A stretch of 64,000 nt of DNA from assembly GCA_021791055.1 (NCBI GenBank), contig JAJYXI010000028.1, positions 46,908-110,907 of the forward strand, read 5' to 3'. Below, piece after piece: positions 34,457-43,313 of the stretch. The notes below the pieces were generated by a model. It did no database searches. It was not told the DNA's origin and was given only the letters and a program-made list of their open reading frames with translations. This DNA is from Nitrospirota bacterium. GTDB taxonomy: Bacteria; Nitrospirota; Thermodesulfovibrionia; Thermodesulfovibrionales; Dissulfurispiraceae. Each line of letters opens with the position of its first letter. The first letter of the stretch is position 1. Made by a program: the position numbers and the translations under genes.

Positions 34457-35541
34457 AGGGCGAATTTATACTGGATAGAAACCATCTCTCCTACTGGCTC
34501 AGGCAGATGAGAAAAAGCAGGGAGCTTATCGGGCCTTTGATGGACGGCGGGAAGGACATTGTCTTTAAAAGTGTTGATAAAATCCACGAACTTGTTCTTG
34601 ACTGTCCGGCATCACTGCCATCGCCAAAGGAATTCCTTTTCCCTCAATACGAGTCCATGCTCAGATTTACCCCCCTACACCTCCCCCTTACCAAGGGGGG
34701 GCAGGGGGGGGTGTCTTTGTCAGAAAAGGCAATTGAAGACCTGTCAGACAAAACAAAAAGGGTCATATTTGGCGTAAGATCATGCGACATCTCTGCATTA
34801 AGCCTCATGGATAAATTCTACATCGAAGGACACAAAGACCCGTATTATGCCAGGAGAAGGGAGAACACCCTCTTTATATCCATCGTATGCAACAATCCGG
34901 ATCCTACATGCTTCTGCATCGGACTTGGGACAGGGCCTTATCTTGAAAAAGGATTTGACATACAGATGACAGACCTCGGTGACAGGTATTTTGTACAAAT
35001 AGGCTCTCACGAAGGCGCTAAAACAGTAAAGGCAATGTCCTTTCTTTTCAGAAGGCCGCAGAAAACGGATTATGAAGACCAATATGAGGTCTTTCTGAGT
35101 TCAAAGGCACGGTTCCACAAAAGAATAAACCTTGAAGGAATAAGGCAGATGATCCTTGAGGAAAAAGTTAAAGACGACTTCTGGCAGTGGGTTGCCGGCA
35201 GGTGCTTTGAATGCGGAGGATGTGTCTATGACTGCCCACTCTGCACCTGTTTCACTGTAACAGACAGGACATATTCTGAAGGCATTGAAAGGGTAAGGCT
35301 CTGGGATACATGCATGTTCAAAGGCTTTACCAGAATGGCAGGCGGAGTCCTGCCCAATGAAAAAATGGTTAAAAGGACAAAGCGTTGGTATTACCATAAG
35401 CTGATTTATTATCCCGAGTCCCTTGGAGGCTTTGGATGCGTGGGATGCGGGAGATGCACCATCACCTGCCCCGGAAAGATTGATATGGCCTCTATTGCAG
35501 CAAGGCTTAAGGGGCTTGTCCTTAACGAGGAGGAAGAATGA
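34453..35541 (+). CDS. Iron-sulfur subunit, sulfhydrogenase beta (HydB/AsrA)-like
   Basis: A 362-residue iron-sulfur protein with two C-terminal cluster motifs, CFECGGCVYDCPLCTC and CVGCGRCTITCPG, plus an N-terminal domain typical of HydB/AsrA subunits (GVRSCDISALSLMDKFY). The ATG at 34453 overlaps the fdhA stop; the track ORF begins too early. With the next gene it forms an electron-input module that would link formate oxidation to NAD(P) or ferredoxin. The insert TPLHLPLTKGGQGGVS (family A repeat) follows residue about 70. Confidence 0.85.
   Translation: MKGEFILDRNHLSYWLRQMRKSRELIGPLMDGGKDIVFKSVDKIHELVLDCPASLPSPKEFLFPQYESMLRFTPLHLPLTKGGQGGVSLSEKAIEDLSDKTKRVIFGVRSCDISALSLMDKFYIEGHKDPYYARRRENTLFISIVCNNPDPTCFCIGLGTGPYLEKGFDIQMTDLGDRYFVQIGSHEGAKTVKAMSFLFRRPQKTDYEDQYEVFLSSKARFHKRINLEGIRQMILEEKVKDDFWQWVAGRCFECGGCVYDCPLCTCFTVTDRTYSEGIERVRLWDTCMFKGFTRMAGGVLPNEKMVKRTKRWYYHKLIYYPESLGGFGCVGCGRCTITCPGKIDMASIAARLKGLVLNEEEE
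34669..34713. repeat. Palindromic element family A, copy 5 (in HydB-like gene)
   Basis: ACCCCCCTACACCTCCCCCTT-ACC-AAGGGGGGGCAGG... palindrome encoding TPLHLPLTKGGQGGV, the same peptide type and frame as the four other copies. Confidence 0.85.
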
Positions 35542-36377
35542 AGGGCAACCTGAAAAATAATAAGAAAAACGGAAATATATACATCCCTCTGAATGGAAGG
35601 ATTGAGGAGATTATACAACTCACGAGCGATGTAAGGCTTTTCAAGGCAAAGACAGAAATACCCATTGATTACAAGCCCGGTCAGTTCTTCATGATCTCTG
35701 TCTGGGGATCTGGAGAGATTCCCATATCCGTAACATCGCTGCCTGAAAAAAACGGGATGCCTGAGTTATGCATCAGAAAGACAGGCGTTGTCACTACTGC
35801 AATCCATTCTCTACAGACAGGACAATTCGTCGGACTAAGGGGGCCTTACGGCAACGGCTTTCCCATGGATATATCAAAGGGCAGAGATGTGGTGATAGTT
35901 GCCGGCGGTATCGGCATCGCCCCGCTCAGGCCGCTTATACAGCAATTCATAAAAAAGCCGAATGAAACAGGGAAAGTGACCCTCCTTTATGGCTCAAGGA
36001 CACCTGATGAGATTATATTCAGGGATGAAGTGGAAGATTGGAAAAAGAGCGGAATAACAGTGGTCTTAACCGTGGATAAGGGGAATGATAACTGGAATGG
36101 AAATATAGGGCTTGTAACCGGATTTTGGCCAGAAGTGCGCACAAACTTTAAGAATGCAGTAGCCTATATATGCGGCCCCGAAGTTATGATAAAGGCTGCC
36201 ATGAGAGACCTGTTTTTCTTAGGCATGCCTGATGACAGGATAATCACAACCCTTGAGTCCCACATGAAGTGCGGGGTCGGAAAATGCGGACATTGCTATG
36301 CAGGCCCCAAATATATCTGCACAGACGGCCCTGTGTTTTCGTACAAAGAAATCAAAGAGCAATCCATTCTCAAATAA
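35538..36377 (+). CDS. FAD/NAD(P)-binding subunit, sulfhydrogenase gamma (HydG/AsrB)-like
   Basis: A 279-residue ferredoxin-NADP-reductase-type protein: FAD site KPGQFFMISV, NAD(P) site VAGGIGIAPLRPLI and a C-terminal [2Fe-2S] motif CGVGKCGHCYAGPKYIC. It starts as ATGA at the end of the HydB-like gene. The trio FdhA-HydB-HydG suggests a soluble NAD(P)-linked or electron-bifurcating formate dehydrogenase. The gene ends the block; the next gene lies behind a separate promoter. Confidence 0.88.
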   Translation: MKGNLKNNKKNGNIYIPLNGRIEEIIQLTSDVRLFKAKTEIPIDYKPGQFFMISVWGSGEIPISVTSLPEKNGMPELCIRKTGVVTTAIHSLQTGQFVGLRGPYGNGFPMDISKGRDVVIVAGGIGIAPLRPLIQQFIKKPNETGKVTLLYGSRTPDEIIFRDEVEDWKKSGITVVLTVDKGNDNWNGNIGLVTGFWPEVRTNFKNAVAYICGPEVMIKAAMRDLFFLGMPDDRIITTLESHMKCGVGKCGHCYAGPKYICTDGPVFSYKEIKEQSILK

Positions 36378-36398
36378 GCACAAACAGTAGCAAGCAGC

Positions 36399-36442
36399 GT
36401 TACCTATAGTAACAAAAAAGCCTGCCCATTACTTTTAGTTAC
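36399..36442. promoter_or_regulatory. Paired upstream dyads (candidate enhancer sites)
   Basis: GTTACCTATAGTAAC (36399-36413, perfect dyad) and ATTACTTTTAGTTAC (36428-36442, imperfect) share the pattern RTTAC-N5-GTWAC and are 29 bp apart centre to centre, about three helical turns. They lie roughly 75-130 bp upstream of the sigma-54-like box, the usual place for NtrC-type activator sites. Confidence 0.5.
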
Positions 36443-36514
36443 AAAATTATAGTCTTCTGTTTTCAGTCCCCGTTTTAACTCCTTGATTTAAAGCAACTTT
36501 TTAAGCTAAGGGGC

Positions 36515-36530
36515 TGGTATTCTATTTGCT
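36515..36530 (+). promoter_or_regulatory. Candidate sigma-54 promoter
   Basis: TGGTATTCTATTTGCT keeps the essential GG and GC with ten bases between and the TTGCT end of the -12 box; the -24 box is TGGTAT instead of TGGCAC. It lies 28 bp before the ATG of the cNMP/CBS/DUF294 gene. Together with the upstream dyads and the nearby NtrC-type regulator the case is good but unproven. Confidence 0.6.
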
Positions 36531-36558
36531 AAACACATAAAACCATGGAGGCAGCTAA

Positions 36559-38457
36559 ATGCTTATAGAAGATGTCATAGGTTTTTTAAAGAATGTGCCG
36601 CCCTTTCAGTTCCTCGATGAAGCAACTTTAAAGACAGTTTCTGGAAAGGTTTCTATGGAGTTTTATCCCCAAAATACCCTTATTTTGAAACAGGATGGAC
36701 TGCCAAGCGAATACCTCAGGATTATAAAAAAAGGTGGAGTAAAGGTCTCTATGGTTTCTGAGGATGGAGAAGAGGTAGTTATTGATTACAGGGGAGAAGG
36801 TGATACCTTCGGCTTTCTATCCCTTGTAGGCAAAGACAGGGTAAGGGCGAATGTAACAGCCATCGATGACACCATATGCTATCTCGTAGACAAAGACACA
36901 GCCCTAAAACTCCTCGATTCAAACCCTGTATTTACAGAGTATTTCCTTAAATCCCACCTCACAAAATACATAGACAGGACATATAAAGAGATGCACAACA
37001 AAAGCCTGTTCTACGGAGGCAGCGACCGTCTGCTGTTTACAACTCAGGTTGGCGAGATAGCAACAAGAAAAGTTGTTACTGTTAGAGAAGAGGCCGCAAT
37101 TCAGGAAGCAGCTCAGATAATGGCAAAGAACAAGATAAGCTCATTGGTGATTGTGGATGATAAGGAACTTCCTGTTGGAATTTTAACGGACAGGGACCTC
37201 AGGGAAAAGGTTGTAGCAAAAGGTCGTAATGTTTCCGAGCCTGTTAGAGGTATCATGAGCCTGCCCCTCATAAGAGTGGATTACAGGGATTACTGCTTTG
37301 AAGCCGTACTGAAGATGATAAGACATAATGTCCACCACATCCTTGTTATCAAGGATGGGACTCTGGAGGGTGTCCTAACCAACCATGACCTCATGCTCCT
37401 TCAGGGCGCCTCTCCTCTCTCCTTTGCAAAGGACATAGAAAACCAGCAGACCATCGAAGGTTTAATCCCTGTATCTGAAAAGATAACCAGAATAATAGGC
37501 CTGCTTTTAAATGAAGGCGCCAGGGCGAGCAATATCACAAAGATTATTACCGAATTGAATGACAGACTTGTTAGAAAGGTATTGGAGATTGCGGAGAAGA
37601 AATATGGACAGCCTCCGGTCCCGTATTGCTGGATAGTGTTTGGCAGCGAAGGACGCAAGGAGCAGACATTTAAAACAGACCAGGACAATGCGATTATTTA
37701 TGCGGATACAACGCCTGAGGAAGAGGAAAGGGTTAAGAAATATTTCTCTGCCTTCACCCTCTTTGTGAGGGACAGCCTTATAAAGTGCGGTTTTCCATTA
37801 TGTCCTGCCGATTTCATGGCGAGCAACCCCAGGTGGTGCCAGCCCCTCAAGGCATGGAAAAGATATTTCTCAAACTGGATATCCACGCCTACTGCAGATG
37901 CAGTACTGAATTCGATAACCTTCTTTGACTTCAGGCCGATGTACGGCGAGGTCAGCCTCTCCGATTCCTTGAGGGATTCCCTGATATCCATGCTCAAGGA
38001 CCAGAAGGTCTTTTTAGGGTATATGGCGAATATGGCAATAAAGAACAGGCCACCCATCGGATTTCTGAAGACCTTTGTAGTGGAAAAGAGCGGCGAGCAT
38101 AAAGACGAGCTCAATCTCAAGGTAAAGGGAATCGCACCAATAGTAGACATTGTCAGGCTCTTTGCCCTCGAAAAGGGCATAAAGGAGACATCCACCCTCG
38201 AAAGGATAAATGCACTGAGGGGCAAACATACAATAGTACAGGAATATGCGGAAGAGCTTGAGCAGGCCTTCGAGTTCATTATGCTCCTCAGGATCCAGCT
38301 CCAATACGAACAGATAAAGTCAGGCAGGACCCCCGATAATTTCATAAACCCGAACAAATTGAGCAGCCTCGAAAAGAAGAGCCTGAAGGAGGCCTTTAAT
38401 CTGATATCAAAGATTCAGGACATGATAATAGAGCTTTACAAGTCAATGATATGGTGA
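36559..38457 (+). CDS. cNMP-binding/CBS/DUF294 nucleotidyltransferase-like protein
   Basis: A 632-residue cytoplasmic protein: cyclic-nucleotide-binding domain (about residues 10-130), two CBS domains (about 170-290, VGILTDRDLREKV and EGVLTNHDLML), then a DUF294 nucleotidyltransferase-like domain (IVFGSEGRKEQTFKTDQDNAIIY) and a helical DUF294_C tail, the layout of a GlnD-related sensor. Genes of this type are regularly found with acs, actP, DUF485 and a DnaQ-like exonuclease, as here. The ligand and the target of the transferase are unknown. First gene of the sigma-54-promoted operon; RBS GGAGG. Confidence 0.9.
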   Translation: MLIEDVIGFLKNVPPFQFLDEATLKTVSGKVSMEFYPQNTLILKQDGLPSEYLRIIKKGGVKVSMVSEDGEEVVIDYRGEGDTFGFLSLVGKDRVRANVTAIDDTICYLVDKDTALKLLDSNPVFTEYFLKSHLTKYIDRTYKEMHNKSLFYGGSDRLLFTTQVGEIATRKVVTVREEAAIQEAAQIMAKNKISSLVIVDDKELPVGILTDRDLREKVVAKGRNVSEPVRGIMSLPLIRVDYRDYCFEAVLKMIRHNVHHILVIKDGTLEGVLTNHDLMLLQGASPLSFAKDIENQQTIEGLIPVSEKITRIIGLLLNEGARASNITKIITELNDRLVRKVLEIAEKKYGQPPVPYCWIVFGSEGRKEQTFKTDQDNAIIYADTTPEEEERVKKYFSAFTLFVRDSLIKCGFPLCPADFMASNPRWCQPLKAWKRYFSNWISTPTADAVLNSITFFDFRPMYGEVSLSDSLRDSLISMLKDQKVFLGYMANMAIKNRPPIGFLKTFVVEKSGEHKDELNLKVKGIAPIVDIVRLFALEKGIKETSTLERINALRGKHTIVQEYAEELEQAFEFIMLLRIQLQYEQIKSGRTPDNFINPNKLSSLEKKSLKEAFNLISKIQDMIIELYKSMIW

Positions 38458-38461
38458 GAAT

Positions 38462-39142
38462 ATGCTGAGCTTAATAAAGAAAAAAAGAGTGTACGCAGAC
38501 AAACAGCGACTAATTACCGGCGAGAATTATGTTGTTGTTGATACAGAGCTCACCGGTCTCGATGAAAAGCGTGATTCCATCATCTCCATCGGGGCTATAA
38601 AAATGCACGGCGGAAGAATAGACATGGGGAATACATTTTACAGGCTCGTAAAACCAAAAACAACAATCAGAAGGGAGAGCATAATCGTCCACGAGATAAC
38701 ACCTTCAGAGGTTATGGGAGAACAGGAGATCGGAAAGGTTCTCTCCGACTTCCTCCGGTTCTGCGGTGATGATATTATCATCGGCCATTTCACATCCATA
38801 GACCTCAGTTTTATAAACAGGGAAAAGAAAAGGGTCTACGGCCCGCCTATACAGAATCCTGTTCTTGATACATTTGTCATTTACGAATGGCTCAGGGCAA
38901 GGGGTCAAATAGCATGCCCGCAGCATTATAAATTATACGAGATAGCGAAGTGCCTCGGAATTCCTGTCAACGGCGCCCATAACGCAATAATGGATGCCTT
39001 TACCACTGCACAGGTTTTTCAGAGGTTCATCCCCATGCTCATTGCGGCCGGGATAGAAAAAACAGAAGACCTTTTGAGAGTGGGAAATCCCTTAAGAGGA
39101 GGTGAGAGCCTAAGGGTAACGAGTGAGATAAGCAACTTTTAA
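38462..39142 (+). CDS. DnaQ-like 3'-5' exonuclease family protein
   Basis: A 226-residue DEDD-family protein: ExoI VVVDTELTGLD, ExoII GHFTSIDLSFINRE, ExoIII NGAHNAIMDAFTTAQVF. The motifs resemble the epsilon/PolC exonuclease domain. It starts 4 bp after the DUF294 gene, so the two are probably translated together; the pair recurs in acetate operons of several proteobacteria, where its role is not established. A DNA-repair role is less likely here than an RNA- or nucleotide-directed one, but that is inference. Confidence 0.88.
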   Translation: MLSLIKKKRVYADKQRLITGENYVVVDTELTGLDEKRDSIISIGAIKMHGGRIDMGNTFYRLVKPKTTIRRESIIVHEITPSEVMGEQEIGKVLSDFLRFCGDDIIIGHFTSIDLSFINREKKRVYGPPIQNPVLDTFVIYEWLRARGQIACPQHYKLYEIAKCLGIPVNGAHNAIMDAFTTAQVFQRFIPMLIAAGIEKTEDLLRVGNPLRGGESLRVTSEISNF

Positions 39143-39177
39143 TAATTCCAATGAAATGAGTCAACCTTAGAAAAATC

Positions 39178-39214
39178 AGGGGGATTTCATAAGGGGGACG
39201 GAGTCCCTCTTATG
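39178..39214 (+). repeat. Palindromic element family B, copy 1 (upstream of DUF485)
   Basis: AGGGGGATTTCATAAGGGGG followed by ACGGAGTCCCTCTTATG. CATAAGGGGGAC pairs with GTCCCTCTTATG, placing a stable hairpin just upstream of the AAGGAGG ribosome binding site of the DUF485 gene. It matches the hisD copy at 33 of 37 positions. Confidence 0.8.
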
Positions 39215-39234
39215 TCCCGGAAGGAGGCATTAAC

Positions 39235-39540
39235 ATGACAAAGAAAACTGCACATGAAATCATGGAGGACTCTGATTTCAAGTCGCTGGCAGGTCAGAAG
39301 AACTCCATATCGGTTGTTCTGACAATACTGGAACTGGTCCTTTATTTCGGATTCATAGGCCTTATAGCCTATAACAGGCCTTTCCTATCTTCAAAACTAT
39401 CAGGAGCAATCACCATAGGCATTCCAATAGCAGTAGGAACCATCGTGCTTTCATGGGTGCTTACCGGAATTTATGTCCGTTGGGCCAATAAAAAATACGA
39501 CCTTTTAGTCAAGAAGGTCAAAGAGAAGGTAGGAGGTTAA
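39235..39540 (+). CDS. DUF485 small membrane subunit of acetate symporter
   Basis: A 101-residue DUF485 protein with two transmembrane helices and the usual soluble ends. DUF485 proteins (YjcH type) are co-encoded with ActP-type symporters and probably assist them. Strong RBS AAGGAGG. Two bases separate it from actP. The leader carries a family B palindrome. Confidence 0.92.
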   Translation: MTKKTAHEIMEDSDFKSLAGQKNSISVVLTILELVLYFGFIGLIAYNRPFLSSKLSGAITIGIPIAVGTIVLSWVLTGIYVRWANKKYDLLVKKVKEKVGG

Positions 39541-39542
39541 TC

Positions 39543-41237
39543 ATGCAACAGACCACCATAGGACAGGTACATGCAACATCAATAATATTCTTTATCCTCT
39601 TTGTTCTTGTTACACTCGGTATTACTTACTGGGCAGCAAAAAGGACAAGGACAACAAAGGACTTTTATGCTGCAGGCAGAAGCATTACCGGCTTTCAGAA
39701 CGGACTTGCCCTCGCAGGCGATTACATGAGCGCTGCTTCATTCTTAGGAATAGCAGGTCTCGTCTCAACAAAGGGTTATGACGGCCTCATTTATTCGGTG
39801 GGATGGCTTGTGGGATGGCCTATTGTCATGTTTCTCATTGCAGAGCCTTTGAGAAACATCGGCAAATATACCTTTGCCGATGTCGTTGCCTACAGGCTGA
39901 ACCAGAGGCCTATAAGAGCCGCTGCCGCTGGCGGTTCCCTCGTCACTGTTCTCTTTTATCTCATAGCGCAGATGGTGGGCGCTGGAACCCTTATCAAACT
40001 TATGTTCGGTCTGCCTTACGAGGTTGCTATTGTAGTCGTCGGTACGCTGATGGTAGCCTATGTCCTCTTTGGCGGAATGCTCGCAACAACATGGGTTCAG
40101 ATTATAAAAGCGGTCTTGCTCCTCGGCGGAGCCACCCTTCTTGTTATCCTTACCCTTTCCCAGTTCGGCTTCAGTTACGGAGAACTCTTCAGTCAGGCTG
40201 TACAGAAATATACCGATAAGTTTCTTGAGCCCGGAGGCCTGATAACCAGCCCCCTTGAGGCATTCTCATTAGGACTTGCCCTTATGTTCGGTACTGCAGG
40301 ACTTCCCCATATACTCATGAGGTTCTATACAGTCCCTGATGCAAAAGAGGCAAGGAAGTCCGTTTTCTACGCAACAGGATTCATCGGGTATTTTTATATA
40401 CTTACCGTTACCATAGGCTTTGGAGCAGCAGTGCTTGTCGGACAGAAGGTTATCATGGGAATAGATAAGGGCGGCAACATGGCAGCGCCTCTCCTTGCAG
40501 AGGCCCTCGGAGGCACCCCGTTCCTCGGATTCTTAGCTGCGGTAGCCTTTGCTACAATCTTAGCTGTTGTTGCAGGATTGACCCTTGCCGGAGCATCTGC
40601 CCTTTCTCATGATTTGTACGTCGGTGTTATAAGACGCGGTGTTTCTGCTGAGAAGGAAGAGGTCAAGGTTGCAAAGATTGCCACCCTCTGCCTCGGCGTT
40701 GCCGCTATTTTGCTTGGAATCCTCTTTAAGGGACAGAACGTTGCCTTTATGGTGGGACTTGCCTTTGCAGTTGCATGCAGTGCCAACTTCCCGGCCCTAC
40801 TGTTGTCCATTACATGGAAGAAGTTCACAACAAAGGGTGCGGTGGCAAGCATATATACAGGCCTTGTGCTTGCAGTAAGTCTTATAATATTGAGCCCTAC
40901 CGTATGGGTTGATGTAATACACGCAAAAGAAAAGGCTGCTGTAGAAAAACAGATAAAAGACCTTGAAGCCCGGGAAAAGCCGAAAATAGAGGCCATGGAA
41001 AAAGAGGGCAAAACATTGGAAGCAGCCCGGGAAAAGACACAGTTAGAGACACAAACTAAAGAGTTAAAGGCTGCAATGCCAAAGGCTATTTTCCCGATGA
41101 AGAATCCGGCTGTTATATCAATGGGTGCGGCATTCCTGATCGGCATACTCTTATCCCTTGCGGGCAGAGAGAAAGAGGCTGAGGATAAGTTTGAAGAAGA
41201 AAAACTCAGGACATATGTGGGAATCGGTGCAGAATAA
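39543..41237 (+). CDS. actP: Cation/acetate symporter ActP
   Basis: A 564-residue sodium:solute symporter with about 13 transmembrane helices; typical phrases are [29 protein letters not shown] and [17 protein letters not shown]. It imports short-chain monocarboxylates, chiefly acetate. A charged coiled-coil-like loop ([23 protein letters not shown]...) is inserted near residues 460-505, before the last helix, an extension common in non-enterobacterial homologs. It lies between DUF485 and acs. Confidence 0.92.
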   Translation: MQQTTIGQVHATSIIFFILFVLVTLGITYWAAKRTRTTKDFYAAGRSITGFQNGLALAGDYMSAASFLGIAGLVSTKGYDGLIYSVGWLVGWPIVMFLIAEPLRNIGKYTFADVVAYRLNQRPIRAAAAGGSLVTVLFYLIAQMVGAGTLIKLMFGLPYEVAIVVVGTLMVAYVLFGGMLATTWVQIIKAVLLLGGATLLVILTLSQFGFSYGELFSQAVQKYTDKFLEPGGLITSPLEAFSLGLALMFGTAGLPHILMRFYTVPDAKEARKSVFYATGFIGYFYILTVTIGFGAAVLVGQKVIMGIDKGGNMAAPLLAEALGGTPFLGFLAAVAFATILAVVAGLTLAGASALSHDLYVGVIRRGVSAEKEEVKVAKIATLCLGVAAILLGILFKGQNVAFMVGLAFAVACSANFPALLLSITWKKFTTKGAVASIYTGLVLAVSLIILSPTVWVDVIHAKEKAAVEKQIKDLEAREKPKIEAMEKEGKTLEAAREKTQLETQTKELKAAMPKAIFPMKNPAVISMGAAFLIGILLSLAGREKEAEDKFEEEKLRTYVGIGAE

Positions 41238-41280
41238 TATATAATATCTAAAACTTACCATAGAGAGGAGGACTACAGGA

Positions 41281-43257
41281 ATGTCTACTAAAGAGAGCAT
41301 TGATGTTTTGATGGCGGAAAAAAGGACATTCCCGCCGGCAAAGGAATTCAGCGAAAGATCCCACATCAAGAGCATGAAGGAATACGAGAAGATGTATAAG
41401 AGGTCTATTGAAGACCCTGAAGGCTTCTGGTCGGAAATGGCAGAAAAAAATCTGACATGGTTCAAAAAATGGGACAAAGTACTGGAGTGGAGCTTCGAAA
41501 AACCGGAAATCAAATGGTTCATAGGCGGCAAGCTCAATGCATCCTACAACTGCCTCGACAGGTTCATCAACACCCCAACAAGAAACAAGGCTGCCATAAT
41601 ATGGGAGATGGATGGCGGAGGATACAGGACATACACATATCAGCAGTTGTACTATGAGGTCAACAGGTTCGCCAATGTGCTAAAAAAGCACGGGATCAAA
41701 AAGGGAGACAGGGTAACCATCTATCTGCCGATGATACCGGAGCTTGCCATCGCAATGCTTGCATGTGCAAGGATAGGCGCAATCCACAGCATTGTTTTCG
41801 GTGGATTCAGCGCACAGGCATTAAAGGACAGGATTCAGGACTGTCAGTCAAAGCTATTAATTACTTCGGACAGGGGAGTTAGGGGTGGAAGATTTGTTCC
41901 TCTTAAGTCAAATGCCGATGAAGCGCTCCATGAATGCCCTACTGTAGAAAAAGTGATAGTGGTAAAAAGAACGGATCCGGCTATAGACATGGAGCCGAGC
42001 AGGGATATATGGTGGCATGATGAGATGAATGCTGCAGACATTGCGAACTATTGCGAGCCTGAATGGATGGACTCTGAAGACCCGTTATTTATCCTTTATA
42101 CATCAGGCTCCACAGGAAAGCCGAAAGGAGTCCTCCACACCACAGGCGGATATATGCTTTTTACAAATCTCACATTCAGATGGATATTCGACTATCACGA
42201 TGAAGACATACATTTCTGCACTGCAGACATAGGATGGGTAACAGGACACAGCTACATTGTTTACGGCCCGCTGAGCAACGGAGCCACGAGTCTCATGTTC
42301 GAAGGTGTTCCCACATACCCTAATCCCGGCAGGTTCTGGGAGATATGCGACAAGCACAGGGTGAATATATTCTATACAGCGCCTACTGCAATAAGGGCGC
42401 TCATGAGGGAGGGAGAGAGCTGGGTAACAAGGCATGATTTATCATCCCTGAGACTGCTCGGAAGCGTTGGTGAGCCTATAAACCCCGAGGCATGGATGTG
42501 GTATCACACCTATGTTGGCAAAGGCAAACTGCCAATAGTGGACACATGGTGGCAGACAGAGACAGGCGGAATACTTATAACACCGCTGCCCGGCGCAATG
42601 ACACTGAAACCAGGCTCGGCAAACAGGCCGTTCCCGGGAGTAGTACCTGCAATCCTCAAGGAAAACGGCTCACCTGCCGGTGTTAACGAAGGGGGATACC
42701 TTGTGATTGAAAAGCCGTGGCCCGGAATGATAAGGGGTACATACGGAGACCCTGAAAACAAGCGCGTAAAAGAGGTCTATTTTGCAAGGTTCCCGGGGAA
42801 ATACTTTACAGGCGACGGTGCGAGATTCGATGAAGACGGCGACTACTGGCTTATGGGAAGAATAGACGATGTCATCAACATCTCTGGCCACAGATTGGGC
42901 ACCGCAGAGGTTGAATCGGCGCTTGTCAGCCACGAGGCAGTTGCTGAGGCTGCAGTGGTCGGCTTCCCCCACGAGATTAAGGGAGAAGGCATCTATGTAT
43001 ATGTCACGCTGAAAGAAGGCCAGCAGCCGACTGAAGAGCTTAAAAAGATACTTGTCGGCCATGTCAGAACTGTCATTGGGCCCATTGCAACACCTGATAA
43101 ACTCCAGTTTGCGCCCGGACTGCCAAAAACAAGAAGCGGCAAGATAATGAGGAGGATCCTCAGAAAGATTGCAAAGGGAGATGTGGAGGATTTAGGGGAC
43201 ACCTCTACACTTGCAGATCCGTCAGTTGTTAATGACCTTCTGAAGGGTAGGCTGTAA
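41281..43257 (+). CDS. acs: Acetyl-CoA synthetase
   Basis: A 658-residue AMP-forming acyl-CoA synthetase. Core motifs: [15 protein letters not shown] (P-loop), [24 protein letters not shown], and C-terminal RSGKIMRR, whose lysine is the acetylation site in Acs. The acetate-type pocket is consistent with WWQTETGG and Trp in GHSYIVY context. RBS AGAGGAGG. It ends the operon before a strong terminator. With ActP it gives high-affinity acetate scavenging. Confidence 0.95.
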   Translation: MSTKESIDVLMAEKRTFPPAKEFSERSHIKSMKEYEKMYKRSIEDPEGFWSEMAEKNLTWFKKWDKVLEWSFEKPEIKWFIGGKLNASYNCLDRFINTPTRNKAAIIWEMDGGGYRTYTYQQLYYEVNRFANVLKKHGIKKGDRVTIYLPMIPELAIAMLACARIGAIHSIVFGGFSAQALKDRIQDCQSKLLITSDRGVRGGRFVPLKSNADEALHECPTVEKVIVVKRTDPAIDMEPSRDIWWHDEMNAADIANYCEPEWMDSEDPLFILYTSGSTGKPKGVLHTTGGYMLFTNLTFRWIFDYHDEDIHFCTADIGWVTGHSYIVYGPLSNGATSLMFEGVPTYPNPGRFWEICDKHRVNIFYTAPTAIRALMREGESWVTRHDLSSLRLLGSVGEPINPEAWMWYHTYVGKGKLPIVDTWWQTETGGILITPLPGAMTLKPGSANRPFPGVVPAILKENGSPAGVNEGGYLVIEKPWPGMIRGTYGDPENKRVKEVYFARFPGKYFTGDGARFDEDGDYWLMGRIDDVINISGHRLGTAEVESALVSHEAVAEAAVVGFPHEIKGEGIYVYVTLKEGQQPTEELKKILVGHVRTVIGPIATPDKLQFAPGLPKTRSGKIMRRILRKIAKGDVEDLGDTSTLADPSVVNDLLKGRL

Positions 43258-43272
43258 AAGGCAAAGGTTGAC

Positions 43273-43304
43273 AGAGGGCGGGAGAAAATCCCGCCCTCTT
43301 TTTA
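43273..43304 (+). terminator. Intrinsic terminator after acs
   Basis: AGAGGGCGGGA and TCCCGCCCTCT form a perfect 11-bp stem around GAAAA, followed by TTTTTAT. It closes the acetate operon and can also stop the convergent HD-domain gene. Confidence 0.9.
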
Positions 43305-43313
43305 TTTATATCC

